DNA of 11,571 nucleotides from Spirochaeta sp. (GTDB taxonomy: Bacteria > Spirochaetota > Spirochaetia > DSM-2461), in assembly GCA_030592625.1 (NCBI GenBank), contig JAUVIY010000055.1:1-11571 (forward strand), given 5' to 3'. Made by a program: the position numbers and the translations under genes. Of this stretch, positions 1-7,408 are shown piece by piece (position 1 is the first letter of the stretch; each line of letters begins with the position of its first letter). The notes under the pieces were generated by a model that was not told where the DNA came from, ran no database searches, and was given only the letters and a program-made list of their open reading frames with translations.

Positions 1-1
1 C

Positions 2-2368
2 CTCATTACCATCCTGATGATTGCCGTTCTTCTGGGAATTGTCTGGATCAGCATGGAACGTGATACTCTGGCCGAAGGCCTTGAAAGTGAATCCAGGCTG
101 CTGATTGAAACCTTGTCATCCAGTGCCGCAACTATCATCCCGGCAGCCGATCAAGGCAGTCTGCTGTTGCTGCCTGATCGAATAGAAGCGCTCCCTGATG
201 CCCTCTGGACCACCGTGACCGGGCCTCGAGGTGAAATCGGCAATAGCGGGTTGCGGGCAACCAGCGATGGATATAACTATATCTGGGCAACGAATGATCC
301 GGAGATTTTGAATAAGCTCGAAATACCTGATTCCTTGAGTAGCGATAATTTCAATCTTGCATTGGATGGTACCGACAGCGTCGAGGCGGATTTACTGAAG
401 AAGGCTTATCAAGCGGGACCTGACGGCACTTTTATCTTAAACCCCGATTTCCCGGTTGAGAATAGGATCTCTTTAGTTTCCATCCTGCGGCGGAATAATC
501 TGATGCCCCTGGAGATTAAAATGGGTTTTGGTGTACTCGATGACGAACTCTCCTCATCCATAGAGCAGATGCGTAATGATGTATTGGAGGCTGCCCGGGA
601 TGCGAATCTCAATCTCATGATTAAAACATTGACCGATCTCCGGAATCGGCATAATGAAGAACTGACAAGAATATTAAAAACCTTTGATTTCAACGATCCG
701 GGATATGTGGAGGCTGAACAGGCGCTGGCAGCCCAACGTAAGGTAATTCAAACCATGCTTCTGGAGATTTCAAATCGCTTCTTCAGTGTTTATCCCGATT
801 TCAATGCGGATGTACTCCATTCGAACGGATCTGATGTTTTTGTTTTCTACAAACCGATTCTGTTTCTGGAAGGTCAGAATCCGGATATCTTCAAAGGCAT
901 CGTACGCCTCGCTGTTTCGGTTGAAGATATCAACGACTCTCTGGCTTATGTTCAGCGTCGTATCTTGATCATTACCCTGGGCGCCTCGGTAGCGGCATTG
1001 ATATTCGGTGTCGTTGTGGCTCTGTTTATTTCATCGCTGATGCTCCGGCCGATCAATGCACTGGTGAGAGGCGTCAGTAAAATCCGGGATCAACCGGATA
1101 TGCTTCAGTACGAGGATTTCGAAGTCACTCTGAAGACTCATGATGAGTTATCGGAACTGGCCAGTACCATCAATGGGATGGTTCGGGGTCTTTTCCAGGC
1201 AGCTCTTGAACAGAAAGAACTCATTGCAGGCCAGGAGATACAGAAAACCTTCCTGCCTTTGGAGATGGATGAAAACGGTACGAAGTTATCCACAGGTGGT
1301 GTCCGGAATCCATTCTTCCATCTCTTCGGTTACTATGAAGGAGCCGATGCCGTTTCCGGTGACTATTTCGATTTCAGACAGCTGGATGATGACCACTACG
1401 TCATGATCAAATTGGATATTGCCGGGCATGGTGTGACGGCATCACTCATCATGGTGCAAATTGCGGCCCTGTATGTCGATTACTTCCGGAGAGTCCGTGA
1501 CAAGGCCAAAGAAACGGGCAGACTGGACTACAATCTCCGGGATTTCACTTTCGGCATCAACGATCTTATTATCGAAGTCGGTTTCAAAGGTCGTTTTGCC
1601 GCGTTCAATCTCTCGGTAATCAATGTCCGTACTTCCGAATATGAAATGATCCATGCCGGTGATAATCTGGTTCATATCTTCGACGGAAAGACGAGGAAGA
1701 TGAAAGTCATTGAGTTGCCCGAAGCTCCTGCGGCGGGTCAGATTGATTCACTTATGATTGAGATGAATCCCACAATGTATACAGTGGTGAAGGGAAGCTT
1801 GAACCGGGGTGATATTTTATTCCTGTACACCGACGGTATCGAAGAAGCCCATCACATACTTCGCAATGAAAAATTCGAAGTGATTACATATCAGGATTTG
1901 CCGCAACATATGCAGGATGCGGATAAAGCTTTCGTTGAAAAGGGTTTAAAAGGAATAGAAGAAACAATGACTAACGAAGAATTCGATCCGGTTCGTATTG
2001 ATGAAGTCATTGAAGCAGCTATGAACCGCCAATCTTATGAACTCATACGACGCTGCGATCTTACAGTTGGTAAACCTTTGCATTTCGATTTTTCAACATT
2101 GAATGGCAACGGTGAAGATACCATCCTGGCTATGGCATCAGTGGAAAAAGTATTCCGTATCATACCTGACTCTTCGGGTGGAACCACCTCCCGTGTCAGA
2201 GTTGACCGAAAGATCGTCAATTTCCTGAAAGATCATTTTACTGAATACGATGAATTCTACAGTTATCCGGAAGATGATGATGGAAAATCACCATATGTAT
2301 TTTTCTCTCACCTCAAAGAAGATCCTCAGGACGACGACCTGACTCTATGGGCCTACGAGCGGCTCTAG
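2..2368 (+). CDS. Membrane sensor SpoIIE-type PP2C serine phosphatase with HAMP domain (5' end outside window)
   Basis: The reading frame is open from base 2, so the true start lies before the window; the first in-frame ATG is at 17 and residues are counted from it. Order of parts: end of a first membrane helix (about -5 to 12), a roughly 300-residue extracytoplasmic region with a helical stretch (about 176-260), a second membrane helix (about 315-342), a HAMP linker (about 343-390), then a SpoIIE/PP2C catalytic domain. Metal-binding PP2C motifs are visible: GDYFDF near 448, DIAGHG near 467, LYTDGIEEA near 603 and the closing DDDLTL near 772. Proteins of this build dephosphorylate anti-anti-sigma (STAS) proteins or other phosphoserine targets in response to an external signal; the target here is unknown. 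The 150-odd residues between LYTDGIEEA and DDDLTL exceed the usual short linker. Family call is strong, ligand and partner are unknown. Confidence 0.93.
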   Translation, partial: LITILMIAVLLGIVWISMERDTLAEGLESESRLLIETLSSSAATIIPAADQGSLLLLPDRIEALPDALWTTVTGPRGEIGNSGLRATSDGYNYIWATNDPEILNKLEIPDSLSSDNFNLALDGTDSVEADLLKKAYQAGPDGTFILNPDFPVENRISLVSILRRNNLMPLEIKMGFGVLDDELSSSIEQMRNDVLEAARDANLNLMIKTLTDLRNRHNEELTRILKTFDFNDPGYVEAEQALAAQRKVIQTMLLEISNRFFSVYPDFNADVLHSNGSDVFVFYKPILFLEGQNPDIFKGIVRLAVSVEDINDSLAYVQRRILIITLGASVAALIFGVVVALFISSLMLRPINALVRGVSKIRDQPDMLQYEDFEVTLKTHDELSELASTINGMVRGLFQAALEQKELIAGQEIQKTFLPLEMDENGTKLSTGGVRNPFFHLFGYYEGADAVSGDYFDFRQLDDDHYVMIKLDIAGHGVTASLIMVQIAALYVDYFRRVRDKAKETGRLDYNLRDFTFGINDLIIEVGFKGRFAAFNLSVINVRTSEYEMIHAGDNLVHIFDGKTRKMKVIELPEAPAAGQIDSLMIEMNPTMYTVVKGSLNRGDILFLYTDGIEEAHHILRNEKFEVITYQDLPQHMQDADKAFVEKGLKGIEETMTNEEFDPVRIDEVIEAAMNRQSYELIRRCDLTVGKPLHFDFSTLNGNGEDTILAMASVEKVFRIIPDSSGGTTSRVRVDRKIVNFLKDHFTEYDEFYSYPEDDDGKSPYVFFSHLKEDPQDDDLTLWAYERL

Positions 2369-2371
2369 CCG

Positions 2372-2701
2372 ATGAAAAAATCCTTCTTCTGCGAAGCCTG
2401 CGGTGCCGAAGTGAAAGGGCGCTCGGACGCCTGTCCCTCCTGCGGCCGTTCCTTCCTGGGGGTCCGCTGTTCCCGATGCGGAAAAGAGGGGAGCCCTGAG
2501 GATTTCATTCGCGGCTGCCCCGACTGCGGTTACATGACCGAGCAGAAAACCGCCGGGCGGGATTCCGGCGGGACGCCGCTTCCCTGGCCGGAGAAGCGAC
2601 GCTACAAGAAACGTCCCGACTGGCCGACTTCACGGTACTGGACCTTAAGCGCCCTGATTGTCATCGCAGTGGCTCTGATTCTGTATTTCTGGCTTCGCTA
2701 A
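2372..2701 (+). CDS. Double zinc-ribbon protein with C-terminal membrane anchor
   Basis: This 109-residue protein has four CxxC motifs: CEAC (7-10), CPSC (21-24), CSRC (33-36) and CPDC (49-52). They are spaced as two consecutive zinc ribbons and would bind two zinc ions. A basic, proline-rich linker (about 68-85) leads to one hydrophobic helix (about 90-108) ending in LR, so the ribbons probably sit in the cytoplasm on a tail anchor. There is no signal peptide. The ATG lies 3 bases after the phosphatase stop and has only a weak Shine-Dalgarno sequence, which points to translational coupling and a possible link to phosphatase function. The family is not recognised beyond zinc-ribbon. The base composition appears noticeably richer in GC than the phosphatase gene. 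Its TAA stop overlaps the convergent gene's stop. Confidence 0.85.
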   Translation: MKKSFFCEACGAEVKGRSDACPSCGRSFLGVRCSRCGKEGSPEDFIRGCPDCGYMTEQKTAGRDSGGTPLPWPEKRRYKKRPDWPTSRYWTLSALIVIAVALILYFWLR

Positions 2702-4323
2702 CGTATTACCCCGAATTCAATCCCCATGCTCACAACCGGATCGGCGTCCAGTGTACGGACGCCGGTATACACGGCCAGGTAGGACGCATCTCCCGGAAGG
2801 TCGAATCGGCCTTCCAGACCGCTCCAGAGGGTAAAATCCAGGAACTCCCGGGGATAATCAGGGCCCCTCAACGCCGCTGAGGCGCCGACCAGGAAGCGGC
2901 CGTCTTCGTAATAGACACCGGCTCCGATAGACTCCACCAGGCGGGCGGGAGCGGCGAAGCGCCACTCTCCAGAATCGGAACCGAGAAATGTCAGATAAAC
3001 CGAAGGGGACAGAACAAAGTTCCAATTTCCGAGGGCGTATTCCATAGGAGCCGAGAACTGCAGGCCCGGTAGAGCCATACCCGGATTCACAGCAGGGATG
3101 CGGCCGAATTCCGCAGCATAGCCATCGTAAAAGAAGAGCATGGCCAGATTGATCGAATAAGGACCGGACTTCGGATTAGCTCTCCATGAACCGGAAAAGG
3201 ACAATTCGATGCTGGTTGTATCAAAAGGATCCCGGGCGGTGATGCCGAATTTACCGGTGAACTCCAATCGGTTGGCCGGGGAAAACCGCAGGCCGATGAT
3301 GACGGGAATTCCGGTACCGATGTCGATGCCGGCGCCGGTGGATGCCTGCCAGATGCCTCGGGGCAGCATGGCGGAGCCCGGTGCATAGAGCAGCCCCGGC
3401 AGGGGAGCGAATACCGGGCGGGGCTCCCGCCTGAAACGGCTGTCGAGATACAGTGATGATTCGGTTGAATCGATTAATTCATCGTACCCGGTTCCGCCGG
3501 TAACGACACGGTATTCTCCATCAGGCAGAGCCTCGCTTTCCACAGAGGCTGGAACCCAGTTAATCGTTCCCCTGGAGGAAGATACGGCAAACGGGATTGC
3601 CGCCACCTGTTCGCCGTCGGGGTTGTATATCCGGATATCGGCGCTGCCCCCGGATGTTGCGGACCATTCGATTTGAAACCCTCTTCGATCCCCCGGGGGA
3701 AGAACCGGAGGCCGGACTCTGGAGGGTTTGAGTTCAAAGGCGGTCCTCTTACCCTCATAGCGCCATTTGAGGCTTCCGCCTGAGGGGATTTCGATAGTGG
3801 CCTGTACCGTTTCCCAACCGAATGCCGATACTATCAAGCTGCGTTTTCCGGCTGGGGTCGATATCTCATTTCCTTCCACAGGTTGACGATCAATCATCAC
3901 TTCAGCCCCGGGAGGGAGGTCACCCGGAACAAGAGTTCCCGCAGGCTCGCCCATACGTACCAGTACCACAGTCCGGCGGTCATTGCGGACAGTCACCCAG
4001 AACTCGAGAATCTCGAATCCGGTACGTTCCAGTCCCACCCGATATGCACCGGCGGCCAGGTTATCCTGTTCCCAGGGAGTTCTGCCTGTTTTTTCTTCGA
4101 AGAACCGGATTTCCACGTCGTCGATGTCGGTTATGATTTCCAGGCCGGGTTTGAAAGTGAACACATTACCTCGAAGACGGTCCTCTTCTTCCATCCTGGG
4201 ATGGCGGCGGTAATATTCGAATTCGTATTCAGTGATGCTGATCTGTACATCATCGGCGGCTGCGGAAACGGCGACAGCTATCAGCACGGCGGAAAACAGG
4301 AATCTGGCGCTTCGGGTCAACAT
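2698..4323 (-). CDS. Exported PEGA-domain protein with FlgD-like Ig region and beta-rich C-terminus
   Basis: The 541-residue product starts with a signal peptide (residues 1-23, cleavage after SAAA). Two PEGA-like segments follow. The first is about 67-115 (pattern TPW..dnL.aGaYrV.LertGFE). The second is about 128-185 (GDLPPGAEVMIDRQPV, then a TPAGKRSL turn and GWETV). Residues about 213-280 resemble the Ig-like domain of FlgD (IRIYNPDGEQV, W, LPDGEYRV). From about 310 to the end, alternating hydrophobic and polar short strands with many glycines and aromatics suggest an outer-membrane beta-barrel or beta-rich domain, although the last residue is R, not F. It is probably an envelope structural or surface protein; no enzyme motif is seen. 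The ATG at 4323 has no clear Shine-Dalgarno sequence; a TTG is the next codon. Transcribed alone, divergent from the broken gene at 4407. Confidence 0.82.
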   Translation of the reverse strand: MLTRSARFLFSAVLIAVAVSAAADDVQISITEYEFEYYRRHPRMEEEDRLRGNVFTFKPGLEIITDIDDVEIRFFEEKTGRTPWEQDNLAAGAYRVGLERTGFEILEFWVTVRNDRRTVVLVRMGEPAGTLVPGDLPPGAEVMIDRQPVEGNEISTPAGKRSLIVSAFGWETVQATIEIPSGGSLKWRYEGKRTAFELKPSRVRPPVLPPGDRRGFQIEWSATSGGSADIRIYNPDGEQVAAIPFAVSSSRGTINWVPASVESEALPDGEYRVVTGGTGYDELIDSTESSLYLDSRFRREPRPVFAPLPGLLYAPGSAMLPRGIWQASTGAGIDIGTGIPVIIGLRFSPANRLEFTGKFGITARDPFDTTSIELSFSGSWRANPKSGPYSINLAMLFFYDGYAAEFGRIPAVNPGMALPGLQFSAPMEYALGNWNFVLSPSVYLTFLGSDSGEWRFAAPARLVESIGAGVYYEDGRFLVGASAALRGPDYPREFLDFTLWSGLEGRFDLPGDASYLAVYTGVRTLDADPVVSMGIEFGVIR

Positions 4324-4406
4324 ATAACAATCATGGATGCCCGGGCCCTTTGCTTCAACCGCAAATACTTATCTTCTACCGGTGAATTCGCCGATAGCTT
4401 AAGTGA
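4324..4406. promoter_or_regulatory. Divergent intergenic region between the PEGA gene and the broken secreted-protein gene
   Basis: This 83-base gap separates two genes that start away from each other, so promoters for both should lie here or in the flanking coding starts. I looked for -35/-10 pairs on both strands and found none with good boxes and 16-18 base spacing. The only notable sequence is a GC palindrome, GCCCGGGC, around 4339-4346. Promoter function is inferred from gene arrangement alone. Confidence 0.4.
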
Positions 4407-4991
4407 ATGATTATCTATCGACCAAACCGGCTGCATTTTTCTCTACTCGCATTTCTCGGTGCTCTGGCGCTGACTCTGACACTGGTGCAGACGCTCGGTG
4501 CACAAACCGGGGATACCGAATCAGGAAAATCGATTCCTCGAGCATACAGGGGTATTTCCCTGGGTATGAATCCTGATGCAGTGAAAGATCTACTGCTGCT
4601 GGACAGCTGGTTCGATTACCGGGGAGAGGCCGATGTGAGCCTCCTGTAACGACCCAGGGCGTCCCTCATCGATGCCGGTGGATCTCTCTTTATTACCCGG
4701 GGACTGTTTCAATTCGAAGAAGAAGCCCTGAGCGCCATAATGCTGGAACTCAATCCCGAAACGATTGACTGGTTCACCGTTTACACCACACTTGAAGGGC
4801 GATACGGTACTCCTGTGGATTTGAACCCGAGCAAGGCCTGGTGGGAAGATGGGAACACCAGATTGGCTCTGGAACGTCCTCTGACGGTAAAATACCTTGA
4901 TTTGGGTGTGTTTGAAGCGGCGCAGACCGCAGAATCGGATCGTATCGCCTGGCGGGAACAAGCCCGGAAAGAATTTCTTGATGAGTTCTGA
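4407..4991 (+). pseudogene. Secreted hypothetical protein interrupted by one in-frame TAA
   Basis: One reading frame runs from ATG 4407 to TGA 4989-4991, broken only by a TAA at 4647-4649 (codon 81). The first part is a signal peptide (about 1-31, hydrophobic core LLAFLGALALTLTL, cleavage near LGA) followed by YRGISLGM and a stretch ending DVSLL. After the stop, the same frame continues as normal protein sequence (SLFITRGLFQFEEEAL, ERPLTVKYLDLGVFEA) up to the overlap with the next gene. Because the frame is unchanged, this is a nonsense substitution and not an indel; a C-to-T change turning CAA into TAA would explain it. The uninterrupted product would be about 194 residues and periplasmic. 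I do not recognise the family. Alternatives are a sequencing error, or reinitiation at ATG 4740 giving an 83-residue cytoplasmic fragment, which seems unlikely to be functional. Confidence 0.7.
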
Positions 4992-5451
4992 CAGACCCGA
5001 TGGATTCGGCTGCCCGGTCGTTTGGGTTACAATCGCGGGGGCCGTTTTTTTATTTTTTTCCCTGACCTTCATCGCCGGCTGTCATACTGATTCGCTTCCG
5101 ACAGTGGTTCTGAATGTGGCCGGGTATGAGCTGACCGCCGAAATCGCCGATACTCAAGGCACCCGGAACGAGGGTCTGATGAACCGGCGATCCTTGCCCG
5201 AAAATCACGGCATGCTGTTCGTCTTCGAATACGAATACCAGGTGTCGTTCTGGATGAGAAATACAGAAATTCCCCTGTCCATCGCTTTTATTGCCGCTGA
5301 TGGAACGATCCGTCAGATTGAGGATATGGAACCCCGAAGCCGGGCATCGGTTGTGTCCCGGCGTAATGTACTTTATGCCCTGGAAGTGAACCGCGGATGG
5401 TTTACAGAAAGGGGCATCGAGGCCGGCGACAGGGTGATTCTGCCGTTTTAG
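4981..5451 (+). CDS. DUF192 family lipoprotein
   Basis: The chosen ATG at 4981 gives 156 residues and has a GGAAAG Shine-Dalgarno sequence about 8 bases upstream; the frame could extend back to 4897, but that extension lies inside the preceding gene and is not signal-like. Residues 13-33 are hydrophobic and end in the lipobox FIAGC, so Cys34 is the probable lipidated residue. The mature part carries DUF192 hallmarks: RNEGLMNRRSLP (62-73), GMLFVF (77-82), FWMRNTEIPLSIAFI (from 90) and GDRVILP at the end. DUF192 is a small, widespread, often secreted domain without an established biochemical role. The start overlaps the end of the preceding broken gene by 11 bases, so the two were probably translated together. 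The TAG stop overlaps the convergent xseB stop by 4 bases. A T7-A-T7 run (5045-5059) lies in the signal peptide. Confidence 0.9.
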   Translation: MSSDRPDGFGCPVVWVTIAGAVFLFFSLTFIAGCHTDSLPTVVLNVAGYELTAEIADTQGTRNEGLMNRRSLPENHGMLFVFEYEYQVSFWMRNTEIPLSIAFIAADGTIRQIEDMEPRSRASVVSRRNVLYALEVNRGWFTERGIEAGDRVILPF

Positions 5452-5672
5452 AATGGCTTGAGTTCGGCCTTTCCACTGCCGTCTTCTGCCGGTTCGTTGG
5501 ACAGAATTTCCACTTTTCTTTCGAATCCTTCCAATTCTTCTTCAAGACCTTTTGACAGGGTGACGCCTTCATCGAACAGAGCCATGGCTTTTTCCAGCGG
5601 TACATCCCTGTCCCGTATCTGTTCGGCCAGCTCTTCCAGTCGCCCCAGTTTTTCTTCGAATCCCTTCATCAT
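5448..5672 (-). CDS. xseB: Exodeoxyribonuclease VII small subunit
   Basis: The 74-residue product matches the XseB family in length and pattern: FEEKLGRLEELAEQI, then LEKAMALFDEGVTLSKGLEEEL, forming two helices that coil against the large subunit. Several XseB chains bind one XseA to form exonuclease VII, which degrades single-stranded DNA to oligonucleotides in the cytoplasm. A strong AAGGAGA site (5674-5680) precedes two successive ATGs. The first (5672) overlaps the xseA TGA as ATGA; the second (5669) is better spaced from the Shine-Dalgarno sequence, so the real start may be either. The C-terminal tail after about residue 58 is variable. It is the last gene of a leftward unit, and its TAA overlaps the DUF192 stop. 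Confidence 0.95.
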   Translation of the reverse strand: MMKGFEEKLGRLEELAEQIRDRDVPLEKAMALFDEGVTLSKGLEEELEGFERKVEILSNEPAEDGSGKAELKPF

Positions 5673-6886
5673 TTCTCCTTACCGCTGTGCAGCTTGATAA
5701 CCCTGGCATCGGCACCGCCCAGGGCGAATTCCAGGCTGATATTGTCATTTTCCGAGAGCTGGGCTGAATCGGTGATGCTTTTTCCCTTAAGCGCCACCCG
5801 GGCATAACCGCGCTCCATCACCGTTTTCGGGGAAGCGTCGGTCAGGGAGCGCCCTGCCAGCTCTAATCGGCGCCTCAAAAGGCTCAGGCGCTCGGCGGCC
5901 GCCCTTTCCAGTTCTCTTTGCGCCTCATCACTCCTTCTCATGGCCTCCTCGAGGCGGCCGGAAACCAGCCGGATCAGCTCAGGGAGGCTGAATGTCCGCA
6001 GGCTGCGGCGGGCTGTATCGAGGCGGCCAGTCAGTGTTCCTGCCGCCTCTCTCCGGAAGCCCCGGGCCCTGAGCAGAAGATCCTCAGACCGGTCGCTCAC
6101 CAGCTCGGCGGCCGCAGAAGGTGTCGCCGCCCGGACATCCGCCGCCAGATCGGCCAGGCTCACATCGATTTCATGCCCGACGCCGCTTATAACCGGCAGA
6201 GGGCAATCCGCCACCGCACGGGCCACGATTTCCTCGTTGAAGGCCATCAGGTCTTCCAGGGAACCACCGCCCCGGGACAGGATTATCACATCACCGAGGC
6301 CGTAGGCCGCGGCTCTTCGAAGCTGGGCGGCGATTTCAGAAGGCGCATCCGCGCCCTGAACGGGAGTGGGCAGTACCGTCACCCGGGGCGCCGCCGAACG
6401 CCGGGAGAGCACCTGCAGTATGTCCCGAATAGCCGCCCCGGTGGGGGAGGTTATGACGGCCACCCGGCGGGGGTAGGGGGGTAACGCCTGTTTTCGGCCC
6501 TGGTCGAACAATCCCTCGGCAGCCAGTGCCTTTTTACGCCTTTCCAGGGCCTCAAGCAGGGCTCCACGCCCGGCGCCCCGGACATTTTCAACGATGATCT
6601 GGTAGGAACCCCGAGGCGGATAGACGTCGATTTTCCCGGTAATCACGGCCTGCATGCCGTCGACGGGCCTCTCGTCCACCCGGGTGGCCCGCCCCCGGAA
6701 AAGGGCGGCGGAAATCACGGCACCGGCGTCCTTAAGGGTGAAATAAATATGCCCGGCCCCTGATGGCCGGCAGTTGGAGATTTCCCCTTCGACGCTGACC
6801 GAAGGAAAAGTTTCCTCCAGTTGCCCCTTGATGGCCTGGGTGAGCTCGCTGACCGACCAGATGGATCGGCCTTCGTTGGTATACAC
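5669..6886 (-). CDS. xseA: Exodeoxyribonuclease VII large subunit
   Basis: This 405-residue protein is the catalytic subunit of exonuclease VII, within the usual size range. An N-terminal OB-fold (about 8-100) carries VEGEISNCRPSGAGHIYFTL, the single-strand-binding signature. The catalytic domain shows ITSPTGAAIRD (from 145), a glycine-rich SRGGGSLEDLMAFNEE (near 202) and SGVGHEIDVSLADLAAD (near 233). A long charged helical region (about 265-350) would bind XseB, followed by a short closing domain with MERGYARV. The start is GTG at 6886, supported by an AGGAGA site at 6896-6901 nine bases upstream; that site sits inside the 3' end of the preceding lipoprotein gene, 5 bases of gap between the genes. 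The xseB start overlaps the stop. Role is DNA repair and single-strand degradation. Confidence 0.96.
   Translation of the reverse strand: MYTNEGRSIWSVSELTQAIKGQLEETFPSVSVEGEISNCRPSGAGHIYFTLKDAGAVISAALFRGRATRVDERPVDGMQAVITGKIDVYPPRGSYQIIVENVRGAGRGALLEALERRKKALAAEGLFDQGRKQALPPYPRRVAVITSPTGAAIRDILQVLSRRSAAPRVTVLPTPVQGADAPSEIAAQLRRAAAYGLGDVIILSRGGGSLEDLMAFNEEIVARAVADCPLPVISGVGHEIDVSLADLAADVRAATPSAAAELVSDRSEDLLLRARGFRREAAGTLTGRLDTARRSLRTFSLPELIRLVSGRLEEAMRRSDEAQRELERAAAERLSLLRRRLELAGRSLTDASPKTVMERGYARVALKGKSITDSAQLSENDNISLEFALGGADARVIKLHSGKEK
5674..5680 (-). promoter_or_regulatory. Strong ribosome binding site of xseB
   Basis: On the minus strand this reads AAGGAGA, inside the last codons of xseA. 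It lies 1 base from the first ATG (5672) and 4 bases from the second (5669), favouring the second ATG as the efficient start. Confidence 0.75.
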
Positions 6887-6891
6887 GTTCT

Positions 6892-7401
6892 TTAATCTCC
6901 TGAGGTTTCTTCCTGATGGGCCAGGGCATCCTGAAGATCCAGGGCTGATACGGCACTGTCCATCAGGGCGGCACGGAACACCCGGGGAGAAGATCCCTCG
7001 GGAATCCGGGTGACATAAACGAGTACACGGCGTCCGTCGGATGTCATACCGGCCAGAGCCCAGGATCCGAATTTACGGGAAGACCATGTATCTCCCAGTA
7101 GATTTTCAGCGAGTTCTTCCGGCAGATCTCCCGGAATCCGGGCCGCCACCGACCAGATTTCACGCACCCGGACATTGTCGTCAAGAAAAGTGGTGTGGAG
7201 GCTCACTCCTACAGAGGTCTCCCGACCGTCAGGGAGTTCCACCTTCACCCTGTAGTCACCTTCGAAATCTACGGTGTACTCGAGTTTCAGTTTTTTAAGT
7301 ATCCGTTCCACCGGCTTATTGGCCTGGCAGGACATGACGGCGACAGCGAGAATCAGGACGGCGGGAACTGCTAAATGATATGGGTTCCGGTGAAGCATCA
7401 T
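6892..7401 (-). CDS. Putative lipoprotein, possibly YbjN-like fold, upstream of xseAB
   Basis: The frame can extend to 7491, but the chosen ATG at 7401 (or the adjacent one at 7398) gives a standard lipoprotein signal: a short basic start, the hydrophobic stretch AVPAVLILAVAV and a lipobox ending VMSC, putting Cys at residue 25. The longer version would overlap the divergent spiro-SPASM gene and add a second hydrophobic stretch. The mature part of about 145 residues has a beta-rich then helical layout: LEYTVDFEGDYRVKVEL, a strand with VREIWSVAARI, then GSWAL, RVLVYVTRI and a helical end. This order of strands and helices is reminiscent of YbjN or type III chaperone-like domains, a weak inference from pattern only. 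It is the first gene of the unit with xseA and xseB; no functional link to exonuclease VII is known to me. Confidence 0.75.
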   Translation of the reverse strand: MMLHRNPYHLAVPAVLILAVAVMSCQANKPVERILKKLKLEYTVDFEGDYRVKVELPDGRETSVGVSLHTTFLDDNVRVREIWSVAARIPGDLPEELAENLLGDTWSSRKFGSWALAGMTSDGRRVLVYVTRIPEGSSPRVFRAALMDSAVSALDLQDALAHQEETSGD

Positions 7402-7408
7402 CAGGTTT

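Noticed and set aside
4339..4346. GCCCGGGC palindrome in the divergent gap as a regulator site
   Set aside because: Eight-base GC palindromes are common in this composition, and there is no repeat copy or promoter alignment.
3883..4410. 175-codon open frame on the plus strand over the start of the PEGA gene
   Set aside because: It covers the signal peptide and PEGA region of the opposite gene and shows no family pattern or ribosome binding site.
5045..5059. T7-A-T7 run in the DUF192 gene as a possible switch or terminator
   Set aside because: It encodes the Val-Phe-Leu-Phe-Phe core of the lipoprotein signal, no GC-rich hairpin precedes it, and T-rich codons are expected there.
4590..5072. 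160-codon open frame on the minus strand opposite the broken gene and the DUF192 start
   Set aside because: It lies wholly antisense to sequence with signal peptides and a DUF192 pattern, has no domain-like pattern and no convincing start site.
5918..6484. 188-codon open frame on the plus strand within xseA
   Set aside because: xseA is an unmistakable conserved gene on the opposite strand; the shadow frame has no recognisable pattern.
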